DNA of 13,409 nucleotides from JBDRNO01 sp043811005 (GCA_043811005.1 JBDRNO010000014.1:1-13409); one strand, 5' to 3'. Shown: positions 1 through 8,046, counted from the first letter of the stretch. The notes: generated by a model not told the origin, from the letters alone. Translations and numbers: made by a program.

Positions 1-100
1 GCCCCTCGCATTGAGCAGGCGGCGGCTCCGGGAGCCGCCGGCGAGCCGCCCGCCCGGGCCCCGATCCCGTGGTCGGCGGACTTTCCTGACATCGTGCCGC
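1..100. other. GC-rich segment foreign to the rest of the window (probable chimeric join)
   Basis: By direct count 78 of the first 100 bases are G or C, against 39 of the next 100. The frame of the downstream PKD protein meets a stop (TGA, 87-89) inside this segment, and PKD-like residues only begin at about base 102. A different frame (starting at base 1) is open through the GC-rich part, with G or C at most third codon positions, as expected of coding DNA from a high-GC organism. It reads as a proline- and alanine-rich stretch with no family I recognise. The simplest reading is an assembly or library chimera at the contig end; a true recombination junction is less likely. Confidence 0.75.
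21..39. repeat. Perfect GC-rich inverted repeat
   Basis: GGCGGCTCC and GGAGCCGCC are exact reverse complements separated by one G. The actual hairpin would have about 7-8 pairs with a small loop. It lies inside the foreign GC-rich segment, close to the presumed join, and may have helped form a chimera. No T-run follows, so it is not a typical terminator. Confidence 0.6.
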
Positions 101-101
101 A

Positions 102-779
102 TATAATCCCACTTCCTGGTCCTGGGATTTTGGCGATAATAGCGGGTATTCTGATTCTCAAAACTATTATTATGTGTATAATGTGCCGGGCACATATACT
201 GTCACATTAATTGTCACAAATCCCTATGGAAGTGATACAATAACTCAACAAATAGTGATTAATTCTGTCATGGCAGATTTCACCGTTAGTGATACTGTTG
301 TTGTGGGAGAAATTGTGTATTTTATTAATAATAACATAGGCGCTGATACTGTGATCTGGGATTTTGGGGACGGGTATCTCTCAAACCAGCAGGATCCTTC
401 TCATGTATATTTTGCAACCGGCACTTATACTGTAATGGATTCAGTGGCTAATTCAGTGGGATGTACAGATAAAAAGTACAGGGATATTGAAGTTGTGATA
501 CCCGATGGTATTGAACAATTGAACGATACTGAAACATTGGAAATATACCCCAACCCCGCTTCAGGAAGTGTAAATATCAGGTATGCTTTTGAAGGAACAG
601 AAAATTTCCATTTATCATTATACGACATATTAGGCCAGGAGATCATGAGAAAAGAAATTAAAAATGATAGCAGTTCCGGTCTTGTCAGTTTGGATATATC
701 CGGCTATTCCACGGGAATGTATTATATTAAGCTCACTAATGAGAACAAGCAAATTATAAGGAAGTTTGTTATTCAGTGA
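102..779 (+). CDS. PKD-repeat surface protein with T9SS type A sorting domain, 3' part only
   Basis: Only the C-terminal ~225 residues of a secreted protein are present; the 5' part is lost at the GC-rich junction. The frame is open from base 90, and recognisable PKD sequence (YNPTSWSWDFGD) begins at about 102. An internal GTG at 174 falls in the middle of the first PKD domain and is not a real start. Visible domains are the end of one PKD domain (WDFGD, then GTYTVTLIVTNPYGSD), a second PKD domain (about 270-500, WDFGDG and a GTYTV strand), and a T9SS type A sorting domain from 537 (LEIYPNP, LYDILGQ, GMYYIKL, ending in KFVIQ). In Bacteroidota such C-terminal domains route proteins through the outer membrane by the type IX system, after which they are released or attached to the surface. 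The PKD domains resemble those of the next gene, so the two may be paralogues. Its N-terminal content and exact role cannot be known. Confidence 0.88.
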   Translation, partial: YNPTSWSWDFGDNSGYSDSQNYYYVYNVPGTYTVTLIVTNPYGSDTITQQIVINSVMADFTVSDTVVVGEIVYFINNNIGADTVIWDFGDGYLSNQQDPSHVYFATGTYTVMDSVANSVGCTDKKYRDIEVVIPDGIEQLNDTETLEIYPNPASGSVNIRYAFEGTENFHLSLYDILGQEIMRKEIKNDSSSGLVSLDISGYSTGMYYIKLTNENKQIIRKFVIQ

Positions 780-927
780 GGTTATAAATACGAGAACATA
801 GCTTAGCAAATTGATTATAATAAGAAATTATATAGAATTAAGCTAAGTATAAATAAAATTCTTTTTTAGATAAACGGAATAGTTGCGAAAGTCTTAATTA
901 AATAATTTGATAACTAAGAAAAACATT

Positions 928-3900
928 ATGAACCTAAAGCTCATCACATTAACTTTTGTACTCTTATCCCACTTATTTGCCACTATAAATATTTCTGCCC
1001 AAACAATATTTGTAACTATCGGAACCGGCACTTCAACAAATTCAACAACTAGCTATCCTGCTCCTTACGGCAACTGGTATTGGGGTGCCAGGCACCAATT
1101 TTTGATCAGGTCATCAGAACTCATTGGTGCCGGTTTAAGTGCAGGTAATATTTACAGCCTGGGATTTAATGTTTTTTCTCCAAATGGTGTCCCTCTTGAT
1201 AATTTTACTATTAAAATAAAAAGCACCTCCTCAAACAGTACAACTTCAACTTTTGAAAGCGGGATGACAACAGTATGGGGACCTCAAACCTATACCGAAA
1301 CAAATGGCTGGAACACCCATACATTTACAACTCCTTTTGTATGGAACGGAACATCTAATATTTTGATAGAAACATGTTTTAATAATTCATCTTATACATA
1401 TAATGCCCAGATTTATTACTCTACCACCTCATTCAACAGTACTATTTATTACAGGGAGGATGCCTCTGGAGTTTGCAGTAACGTAACCGGAACAACTTTA
1501 ACTTCCAGGCCAAACATCCGGCTTGAATATGACCTGCCTGCAGTACCACCGGTAGCTGATTTTATGGCTGATTTCACTTTTTCCTGCAACGGAACAATTT
1601 ATTTTTCAGATCTTTCTTTATATGCACCTGACTCATGGTACTGGGATTTTGGTGATGGCAATAGCGATACCGTTCAAAATCCAATACATACTTATACCGC
1701 GGGTGGTACTTACTCGGTTTCGCTTACCGTAACAAATCCTTATGGAACAGATTCCATCATTAAAACAAATTATATTACTGTATCACTGGGTGGGCCTGTT
1801 ACAGCAACCTGTACACCGGTTACTGCCAGCTATTGCTGCGGTTTAGGTATTTACAATGTTACCTTTAATACGATCAATAATAGTACAAATGATGGTGTTG
1901 AGGGCTACCAGGATTATACATGTACAAATTCCACAACTGTGGAGACAGGGCAATCTTATACCATTTCCATCCAAACAGGGCCCACTTATGAAGAGAATGT
2001 TATGGTCTGGATCGATTACAATAATAACGGTGCCTTTTCCGGTACTGAAGTGGTTTTTAGCTCATATAATGTTTTTACCAATCATACAGGTACGGTTAAC
2101 ATTCCCGTCAGCGCTGTTACCAATAACCCTTTAAGAATGAGAGTTGCTTCCGATTATGGCTTGCAACCGGTTCCTTCTCCGTGTATTGATGTTGTTTACG
2201 GACAATTTGAGGATTATACCGTTATCATTCAACCGGATACAATGCCGCCTGTAGCTGACTTTATTGCCGATGCAACTTTATCATGTAATGGGGTAGTGAA
2301 TTTTATTGACCTTTCCACCAATTCCCCAACTTCCTGGTTTTGGGATTTTGGTGATGGGAATAATGATACCGTTCAGAATCCCACACATACATATACTATT
2401 GATACCATTTACACTGTGATGCTTATTGCCAGTAATGCCTATGGCAGCGATACAATTATCAAGCCGGATTATGTTACTGTAAATACAGTAAGCGGTGGAC
2501 CGGTCCCGGCATCCTGCACACCGGCAACCTTAAATTATCAAAGTGGCTTTGGTATTACTAACGTATCATTTAACACCATCAACAATACAACGGCTGATGG
2601 TATTGAGGGCTACCAGGATTATACCTGTTCGCAGGGAACAGATGTGACTGCCGGCCAGGTCTATACTATTTCTGCCGTAACAGATAATCCAACCGCACAT
2701 AATGTCAGGGCATGGATAGATTATAATAATGACGGGAATCTGAATAATTCCTCAGAGTTGATCTTTGCTGCCGATTCGGTATTGACCTCAAGTGAAACGG
2801 TCACTATTTCACCAACAGCAGTCCTTAATACTCCCTTAAGGATGAGAGTTTCTGCCGATTATGTTTTTATGGCGATTCCTACTCCTTGCTCGGATGTTGT
2901 ATATGGGCAGGTGGAAGATTATTCAGTTACCGTTACTCCTAATATCACACCGCCTATAGCTGATTTTAGTGTTGACGATATCATCACCTGTGATGGCGTG
3001 ATCAATTTTTACGACCAATCATCCAATGTCCCAACCTTCTGGTTCTGGGATTTTGGTGACGGAACAACCAGTTACCTTCAAAATCCTTCATACACATATT
3101 CTAACGATAATACTTACACGGTGACGCTGATTGTTTGCAATGCTTTTGGGTGCGATACCATCACATATCCTGACCTGATCAATGTTACCATTGGCGCTGC
3201 CCCCATTGCTCCTTCATGTACACCAACAACACTTGGTTATTGCTGTGGTTACGGGATATATAACGTAACGCTTAATACTATTAATAATTCTTCAGGTAAT
3301 GGCGCTGACGGGTATAAGGATTACAGTTGTACTTTTAACACTATTTTGAAAGAAGGGCTTACCTATTCCATATCCGTTGGAACCGGCATCAGTAATCCAC
3401 AGGATACCCGTGGTTGGATTGATTTTAATAATGATGGCGTTTTTGATGGAATTACCGAACTGGTATTTTCTGCTAATGATAACTACAATCCTTCGGGAAC
3501 AATTACCATACCCTTTGGAGCAGTAATTGATACTGCATTAAGAATGCGTGTATCCTCTGATTATTCAGGGAGCAATCCCAATCCTTGTAATGATTCCTGG
3601 TATGGACAAGTAGAAGATTATACTGTTATTATTGAAGAGGTTGTCCCACCCGCAGCTGATTTTACAGTTAGCATGGATTCTATTTGTGCAGGGGGAAGCA
3701 TTTCATTTATTGACCAGAGTACGGAAAATCCAGCTTCATGGTCATGGACATTCCCGGGAGGAAATCCGGGTACATCATCTCTCAAGAATCCAACCGTAAC
3801 ATATAATACACCGGGAATTTACGATGTAACCTTAATTGTAACAAATGGTATAGGAAGTGATACTCTGACAATTAATGCCTGCATTACTGTAAATTCCAAA

Positions 3901-6267
3901 CCATCATTGACCATCACGGGTTTTGACATAACCTGCATTGGTTTTTGTGATGGATATGCTACAGTAGCAGTTACCGGAGGTACTGCACCTTACACTTATT
4001 TATGGAGCAACGGGCAAACATCTTCTACTGACACCAGTTTATGCAGTGGAATGTATGGGATATCGGTAATCGATGTGAATGTCTGTTCATCCTATGGTAG
4101 TGTTGTTATTACAGAACCTTCTGCCATTGTTCTCACTGTTTCGTCCACTAGTGCCGGTTGCAGCACTTCAAATGGCACCTCTTCGGCAAACGTTAGCGGA
4201 GGTACCGGTCCTTACACCTATTCATGGGATGATCCGTCCAACCAAACTACTGCCACAGCATCGGGATTGTTTGCCGGAATTTATACCGTTACTGTTACAG
4301 ATAATAATGGTTGTTTCGATACGGATTCTGTAACTGTTACTAATACAAATGCCCCAATATTAAATACTTCAAGTACAAGCCCCGCATGTTATGGCGATAA
4401 TAACGGTTCAGCAACAGTTACTGTTACAAGTGGTACACCACCCTATACTTATCAATGGGATGATCCTGCAAGCCAGACAACAACAACTGCTACCGGATTA
4501 ACAGCATGGACATATAACATAACTGTTACAGATGATAATGCTTGTACTGCATCAGCAGGTGTTACAATAGGGGAGCCTGGTACGATAGTTATTTCAATTA
4601 CATGGACCGATCCCTCCTGCAGCGGAGAATGTAACGGTTCGGCTACGCTCACCGCAAGTGGAGGTACACCACCTTATAGTTATTTATGGGATGATCCGTT
4701 ATTTCAAACTACTTCAACAGCCACCGGATTATGCGCAGGGAATTATAATTTAACCGTTACCGATAATAACGGATGTTCTACAGCAGCAAGTGTCACTATC
4801 AATGATCCGGCAGGGATAATTTTAACTATAACAACAACAGATGCCAGCTGTGGAATTGCCGATGGATCGGCTACAGTGTCGGGAACAGGTGGCATGTGGC
4901 CATATACTTATCTATGGGATGATCCTGCCAACCAGACAACAGAAACTGCCACCGGTATTGCTGCGGGTGGGTATTCTGTAATAGTGACTGATGCCAACAA
5001 CTGTACTGAAACGGCAAATGCAACGGTCAATGATGCAGGTGGCGCTAATGTGATGATCTCAGACAGTACGGATGTGAGTTGTTATGGTGGAAATGACGGT
5101 TCGGCTACGCTCACCGCAAGTGGTGGTACACCGCCATATAGCTATTTATGGGATGACACAATGTCGCAAATTACAATTACAGCTACTGGATTATCAGCAG
5201 GTACTTATAATGTATTGGTGACAGATTTGAATGGGTGTTCATCATCAGAAAATGTAACCATAAATGAGCCGGCTGCCTTAAATGCTGCAATTACTTCAAG
5301 CAACGATAATTCTTGTTATGGTGAGTGTTACGGGGATGCAACTGTAAGTGTATCCGGAGGTACTACGCCTTATACTTTTCTGTGGGATGATCCGCAGGTA
5401 CAAACAACAATTACAGTTACCGGCTTGTGTGCCGGAACTTATGTTGTAACGATCACTGATGCCAATGGATGTACCGTTTCCAAATCTGTTACTATTACAG
5501 AACCTCCGGCTATTTTACTGAATACAACCACTATTGATGCTACCTGCAGTAATCCCAATGGTTCTGCAACTGTTACTGCCACAGGTGGTACGGCACCTTA
5601 TACTTATCAATGGGATGACCCTGCTTCTCAAATAACTGATGTTGCAACCGGGTTATATGCCGGAACATATACAGTTATTGTTACCGATGCCAGCAATTGC
5701 TCGTCATTTACCTCTGCGACTGTTAATGGCCCGCTTGCACCGGTAATTGCATCCGCCGGATCTGATGTTGATACAACTTATTTGGATTTGGGTGGGGGGG
5801 TTGCATTCTTTAGTAATTCAACAGGCGGTACTTCTTATTTTTGGGATTTCGGTGACGGAACCACTACAACAATGGAAGATCCTCAATATGCCTACACAAT
5901 TGAAGGGGATTATTCTGTAGTTTTATTCGTAACAAACGGCACTTGCTCCGATTCAGATACTTTGCTCATTACAGTACTGGACTCATCTGTTGGAATAGAT
6001 GTTGACATGCTGCATAAAACATCTCTGCATATTTATCCCAATCCAACATCAAATTTTATTACTGTAACTTATGATTTTAACGGGAAAAGAGATCTTGATA
6101 TATTAATATGCGATGTACTTGGGCAGAGAATTTACAAGGAAAAAATTTACGGGGCTTCGGATTATAAAAAAGATATCGATCTATCGGGCTGTCCTAAAGG
6201 TGTATACTTTATAAAACTACAAGATAGTGGAGGGGATGTGTTTGTTGAAAAGATAATAGTTCATTGA
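928..6267 (+). CDS. Giant T9SS-secreted surface protein: PKD/GEVED/SprB repeats (adhesin-like)
   Basis: A complete 1779-aa protein. The ATG at 928 is preferred over an upstream in-frame TTG (907) because it opens directly into a signal peptide (MNLKLI…, hydrophobic core, cleavage near SAQ, residue 25). Approximate order: residues 26-205, a beta-rich domain (YGNWYWGARHQFLI motif) with no firm family name; PKD1 207-290; GEVED1 290-438; PKD2 440-520; GEVED2 525-671; PKD3 675-755; GEVED3 758-903; PKD4 907-988; eight SprB-type repeats 994-1606; PKD5 1607-1690 (WDFGDG); T9SS type A sorting domain 1700-1779 (LHIYPNP, VLGQRIY, GVYFIKL). The GEVED domains end in GQ(V/F)EDY(T/S)V and contain Asp/Asn loops (DYNNNG, DYNNDG, DFNNDG) that resemble calcium-binding loops. 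SprB is a gliding adhesin of Flavobacterium, but its repeat is widespread in other surface proteins, so an adhesive role is inference and gliding cannot be claimed. GEVED2 lacks the YCCG Cys pair present in GEVED1 and GEVED3. No catalytic domain is visible. Confidence 0.95.
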   Translation: MNLKLITLTFVLLSHLFATINISAQTIFVTIGTGTSTNSTTSYPAPYGNWYWGARHQFLIRSSELIGAGLSAGNIYSLGFNVFSPNGVPLDNFTIKIKSTSSNSTTSTFESGMTTVWGPQTYTETNGWNTHTFTTPFVWNGTSNILIETCFNNSSYTYNAQIYYSTTSFNSTIYYREDASGVCSNVTGTTLTSRPNIRLEYDLPAVPPVADFMADFTFSCNGTIYFSDLSLYAPDSWYWDFGDGNSDTVQNPIHTYTAGGTYSVSLTVTNPYGTDSIIKTNYITVSLGGPVTATCTPVTASYCCGLGIYNVTFNTINNSTNDGVEGYQDYTCTNSTTVETGQSYTISIQTGPTYEENVMVWIDYNNNGAFSGTEVVFSSYNVFTNHTGTVNIPVSAVTNNPLRMRVASDYGLQPVPSPCIDVVYGQFEDYTVIIQPDTMPPVADFIADATLSCNGVVNFIDLSTNSPTSWFWDFGDGNNDTVQNPTHTYTIDTIYTVMLIASNAYGSDTIIKPDYVTVNTVSGGPVPASCTPATLNYQSGFGITNVSFNTINNTTADGIEGYQDYTCSQGTDVTAGQVYTISAVTDNPTAHNVRAWIDYNNDGNLNNSSELIFAADSVLTSSETVTISPTAVLNTPLRMRVSADYVFMAIPTPCSDVVYGQVEDYSVTVTPNITPPIADFSVDDIITCDGVINFYDQSSNVPTFWFWDFGDGTTSYLQNPSYTYSNDNTYTVTLIVCNAFGCDTITYPDLINVTIGAAPIAPSCTPTTLGYCCGYGIYNVTLNTINNSSGNGADGYKDYSCTFNTILKEGLTYSISVGTGISNPQDTRGWIDFNNDGVFDGITELVFSANDNYNPSGTITIPFGAVIDTALRMRVSSDYSGSNPNPCNDSWYGQVEDYTVIIEEVVPPAADFTVSMDSICAGGSISFIDQSTENPASWSWTFPGGNPGTSSLKNPTVTYNTPGIYDVTLIVTNGIGSDTLTINACITVNSKPSLTITGFDITCIGFCDGYATVAVTGGTAPYTYLWSNGQTSSTDTSLCSGMYGISVIDVNVCSSYGSVVITEPSAIVLTVSSTSAGCSTSNGTSSANVSGGTGPYTYSWDDPSNQTTATASGLFAGIYTVTVTDNNGCFDTDSVTVTNTNAPILNTSSTSPACYGDNNGSATVTVTSGTPPYTYQWDDPASQTTTTATGLTAWTYNITVTDDNACTASAGVTIGEPGTIVISITWTDPSCSGECNGSATLTASGGTPPYSYLWDDPLFQTTSTATGLCAGNYNLTVTDNNGCSTAASVTINDPAGIILTITTTDASCGIADGSATVSGTGGMWPYTYLWDDPANQTTETATGIAAGGYSVIVTDANNCTETANATVNDAGGANVMISDSTDVSCYGGNDGSATLTASGGTPPYSYLWDDTMSQITITATGLSAGTYNVLVTDLNGCSSSENVTINEPAALNAAITSSNDNSCYGECYGDATVSVSGGTTPYTFLWDDPQVQTTITVTGLCAGTYVVTITDANGCTVSKSVTITEPPAILLNTTTIDATCSNPNGSATVTATGGTAPYTYQWDDPASQITDVATGLYAGTYTVIVTDASNCSSFTSATVNGPLAPVIASAGSDVDTTYLDLGGGVAFFSNSTGGTSYFWDFGDGTTTTMEDPQYAYTIEGDYSVVLFVTNGTCSDSDTLLITVLDSSVGIDVDMLHKTSLHIYPNPTSNFITVTYDFNGKRDLDILICDVLGQRIYKEKIYGASDYKKDIDLSGCPKGVYFIKLQDSGGDVFVEKIIVH
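1547..3890 (+). repeat. PKD-GEVED two-domain unit repeated three times, plus a fourth PKD
   Basis: Within the 1779-aa protein, PKD domains begin near 1547, 2244, 2950 and 3645, with GEVED domains between them (about 1795-2240, 2500-2940, 3200-3635). The unit period is about 700 bp. The PKD copies share W-(Y/F)-WDFGDG, replaced by WSWTFPGG in PKD4. The GEVED copies share CTP at the start, a WID(Y/F)NN(N/D)G loop, a (L/P)RMRV strand and a closing EDY. Duplication of whole PKD-GEVED pairs explains the alternation. Confidence 0.88.
3907..5745 (+). repeat. Eight tandem SprB-type repeats
   Basis: Eight units of about 230 bp (76-78 aa) follow one another without spacers. The shared pattern is a Cys near the start, then NGSAT, GGT.PY.Y.WDD, a run of T/A residues, GL.AG.Y.(V/L).VTD, N.C, and a closing TI.EP. 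Repeat 1 has W-SNGQ where the others have W-DDP or WDDT. The pattern matches the SprB repeat family of Bacteroidota surface proteins, and it would form a rod of beta-sandwich units, each with two or more cysteines. Confidence 0.88.
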
Positions 6268-6378
6268 TTCATTTTTGTGCGGTGATTTCAGTTGGTATGT
6301 ATGGTGTCTTTCCCTTTCCTTTATATCTGATTAGCGCCCAAATGGCACTGTTTTTCAGCATGTTATGATTATGACTAA

Positions 6379-6404
6379 CCCCGTCCGCCAGCTGGCGGAC
6401 GGGG
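6379..6404. repeat. Perfect 26-bp GC-rich palindrome (REP-like element)
   Basis: The 26 bases equal their own reverse complement; the centre is CCGCCAGCTGGCGG, flanked by GT/AC and closed by CCCC/GGGG. GACTAA (6373-6378) and TTAGTC (6419-6424) form an outer inverted pair around it. It is followed by GATAAGG, not by a T-run, so it is not a standard terminator. The core recurs at 8026-8045, supporting a dispersed repeat family. Confidence 0.85.
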
Positions 6405-6424
6405 ATAAGGAATAATCATTAGTC

Positions 6425-6478
6425 TTGGGCTTTAGCCCAACATCTTTTTGAAAACTAATAATTTAATGGCTAAAGCCC
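6425..6478. repeat. GGGCTTTAGCCC hairpin and complementary copy
   Basis: TTGGGCTTTAGCCCAA (6425-6440) is a hairpin with 7-bp arms. GGCTAAAGCCC (6468-6478) is the reverse complement of its GGGCTTTAGCC part, so the two can pair over a loop of about 30 bases or each fold alone. The first copy is followed by CATCTTTTTG, giving it some terminator character for the upstream giant gene, although it lies about 160 bases past its stop codon. Confidence 0.6.
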
Positions 6479-6573
6479 GGAGTAAGGTATTATCCTGTTT
6501 TCTCCACCCTAAAGGACGGAGTTAGTCAGACATGGCGATATTAGTCAGTTTATTTATACACACTAAACACATA

Positions 6574-6594
6574 CTCGCCAGCTAGCGGACGGAG
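6574..6594. repeat. Degraded copy of the CCGCCAGCTGGCGG palindrome
   Basis: CTCGCCAGCTAGCGGACGGAG keeps the CGCCAGCT…GCGGAC arms of the element at 6379-6404 but has mismatches (for example CTAGCGG for CTGGCGG). It lies about 40 bases before the peptidase start. Confidence 0.55.
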
Positions 6595-6634
6595 CCCATT
6601 TATCCAGGAGTTTAATAATTTTTAGCAAGATACT

Positions 6635-7846
6635 ATGCTAAACTTGATATCATTATTTATAACATTAGGCATTATAATATCTTCAACTACTACATTCAGC
6701 CAAACCCTCAATCCCTTCTATAAGTCAATAGTGGATAGCAGTTCAAGTGATTCAATTTTTTCATATTTAGAGGAATTTGAAAATATAGGAATTAAAGAGG
6801 TTGGCACTAAGGAATTAGAAAATGCAGCGGATTGGTTAATAAGTAAATATTCAAGCTATGGTTATACAAATATTCAAAGAGATACTTTTTTCTATGGCGG
6901 AGATACCCTGTTTAACATTATTGTTACCAAGCAGGGAATAACTTGCCCTGATAAATATTTAATCGTTGATGCTCATTATGATACCAAAACCGGTCCGGGA
7001 ACTAATGATAATGGCAGCGGTGTGGCTGTTGTGCTTGAAACAGCAAGATTGTTGCAAAATATCAATACAAAATATTCAATTCGTTTTATAAATTTTAGCG
7101 CTGAGGAAGAGGGATTGGTTGGGAGTTACCATTATGTAAATAATGTTGTTGTCCCTCAAAATATGGATATCTTATTGGTCTTTAATATTGATGAGGTTGG
7201 CGGTGTTAATGGCATGAATAACGATACTATTAAATGTGAAAGGGACCAATATACACCAACTAATAATAATGCTGCTTCTTATGCATATACCGATACATTG
7301 GCTGATCTTACACAACTGTATTCAAATTTGTTAACTGCGATCACTCATGCTTATGGTTCGGATTATGTCCCCTTACAGGAAAATGGCGAAATAATCACCG
7401 GATTTTTTGAATATAATCATTCTCCATATCCGCATAGTATTTATGATAGTTTAATAAATCTTGATACAAGCTATGTGTTTGAGATAGCAAAAGCTTCAAT
7501 TGGAGCAGTTCTGTATTTTTCCGATGCCTGTGACAGTGCTTCTTCCTGTGACAGTACTTGTGATAGTACTTCTAATATTAAAATATTCCAAAGCAGAGAG
7601 AGAATTGATATTTATCCCAATCCTGCAAGATATGAAATTACAATTGAGTTGAATGGAATAAATAGCAGGGAAACAGGAATTAAATTATATAATTCTTTTG
7701 GTCAGATAATTATTTCCAGAAATATTATAAATTCTAATAATAAGTCTGTATTTCTTGATTTAAAAGATTTCGCACCCGGTATTTACTATATTGAAATTCA
7801 ATCGGAAAAAGAAAGAATAATAAAGAGAGTTGCTATAGTAAAGTGA
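6635..7846 (+). CDS. Secreted M28-family zinc peptidase with T9SS sorting domain
   Basis: A complete 403-aa protein. The ATG at 6635 opens into a signal peptide (hydrophobic stretch residues 4-16, cleavage near FSQ, residue 23). The catalytic domain spans about 30-297 and shows the M28 co-catalytic zinc pattern: H114 and D116 in DAHYDT, bridging D125 in GTNDNGSG, catalytic E157/E158 in SAEEEG, D186 in NIDEVG, and H267 in YPHSIYDS. M28 enzymes are mostly aminopeptidases using two zinc ions, so release of N-terminal amino acids from peptides is likely but the substrate is unknown. A short Cys-Asp-Ser linker (about 299-314, CDS repeated) joins it to a T9SS type A sorting domain (about 323-403: IDIYPNP, LYNSFGQ, GIYYIEI). 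The protein should act outside the cell, either released or surface-bound. It stands alone, 367 bases after one giant surface gene and 424 before another, so it is probably transcribed separately. Confidence 0.93.
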   Translation: MLNLISLFITLGIIISSTTTFSQTLNPFYKSIVDSSSSDSIFSYLEEFENIGIKEVGTKELENAADWLISKYSSYGYTNIQRDTFFYGGDTLFNIIVTKQGITCPDKYLIVDAHYDTKTGPGTNDNGSGVAVVLETARLLQNINTKYSIRFINFSAEEEGLVGSYHYVNNVVVPQNMDILLVFNIDEVGGVNGMNNDTIKCERDQYTPTNNNAASYAYTDTLADLTQLYSNLLTAITHAYGSDYVPLQENGEIITGFFEYNHSPYPHSIYDSLINLDTSYVFEIAKASIGAVLYFSDACDSASSCDSTCDSTSNIKIFQSRERIDIYPNPARYEITIELNGINSRETGIKLYNSFGQIIISRNIINSNNKSVFLDLKDFAPGIYYIEIQSEKERIIKRVAIVK

Positions 7847-8025
7847 TAGAGAGAACATATATAGGCTCTTACAATTCAATTTTGAGTATATTGCCGGCAA
7901 AATTATATTCACGGTTCGGCTGAACTCACTCAAGTCCAACTGGCGGAAACAAATCATCATTTATTTATAATATCGTACCAAGGAAATATTTTAGGATGAA
8001 TTTACCTCTTGCACCTACCCCTAAA

Positions 8026-8045
8026 TCCCCGCCAGCTGGCGGGGA
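8026..8045. repeat. Perfect 20-bp palindrome sharing the CCGCCAGCTGGCGG core
   Basis: TCCCCGCCAGCTGGCGGGGA equals its own reverse complement. Its central CCGCCAGCTGGCGG is identical to the core at 6379-6404, but the flanks differ, so this is a second member of a dispersed family, not a duplication of the spacer. Confidence 0.8.
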
Positions 8046-8046
8046 C

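Larger units (their letters stand above)
6268..6634. other. Gene-free spacer containing palindromic repeats
   Basis: No reading frame with coding character was found in these 367 bases. The spacer holds a perfect 26-bp palindrome (6379-6404), a GGGCTTTAGCCC hairpin with a complementary second copy (6425-6478), a degraded relative of the first palindrome (6574-6594), and repeated TTAGTC words (6419-6424; TTAGTCAG at 6522-6529 and 6541-6548), the first of which pairs with GACTAA at 6373-6378. It looks like an accumulation of short mobile or REP-like elements. I could not define a clear promoter for the peptidase gene. Confidence 0.7.

Noticed and set aside
174..176. GTG as start codon of the first gene
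   Set aside because: It falls inside a PKD domain whose WDFGD motif lies upstream in the same frame (123-137), so the true start is further upstream and missing.
802..867. CTTAGC/GCTAAG inverted repeat with later T-run as a terminator for the first gene
   Set aside because: Only 6 bp pair over a loop of about 34 bases, and the T-run starts about 14 bases after the stem.
907..909. TTG as start of the 1779-aa protein
   Set aside because: It would add seven residues, including two lysines, before an otherwise standard signal peptide; ATG 928 fits better.
882..909. Possible Bacteroidota promoter (TTG … TAATTTG) before the 1779-aa gene
   Set aside because: The -7 element lacks one base of TAnnTTTG, and the spacing (17 bases) is shorter than the usual 19-21, so the match is too weak to annotate.
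4452..4652. Minus-strand reading frames inside the repeat genes (also at 9593-9778, 10034-10261, 11627-11830, 13163-13351)
   Set aside because: They lie opposite strongly recognisable repeat domains, recur at equivalent positions of the repeats, and show no family features; they are shadows of the + strand genes.
3907..5745. CRISPR-like array from regular repeats
   Set aside because: The period is about 230 bp, the repeats are diverged and in frame, and they encode SprB-type protein domains; there are no short identical repeats with unique spacers.
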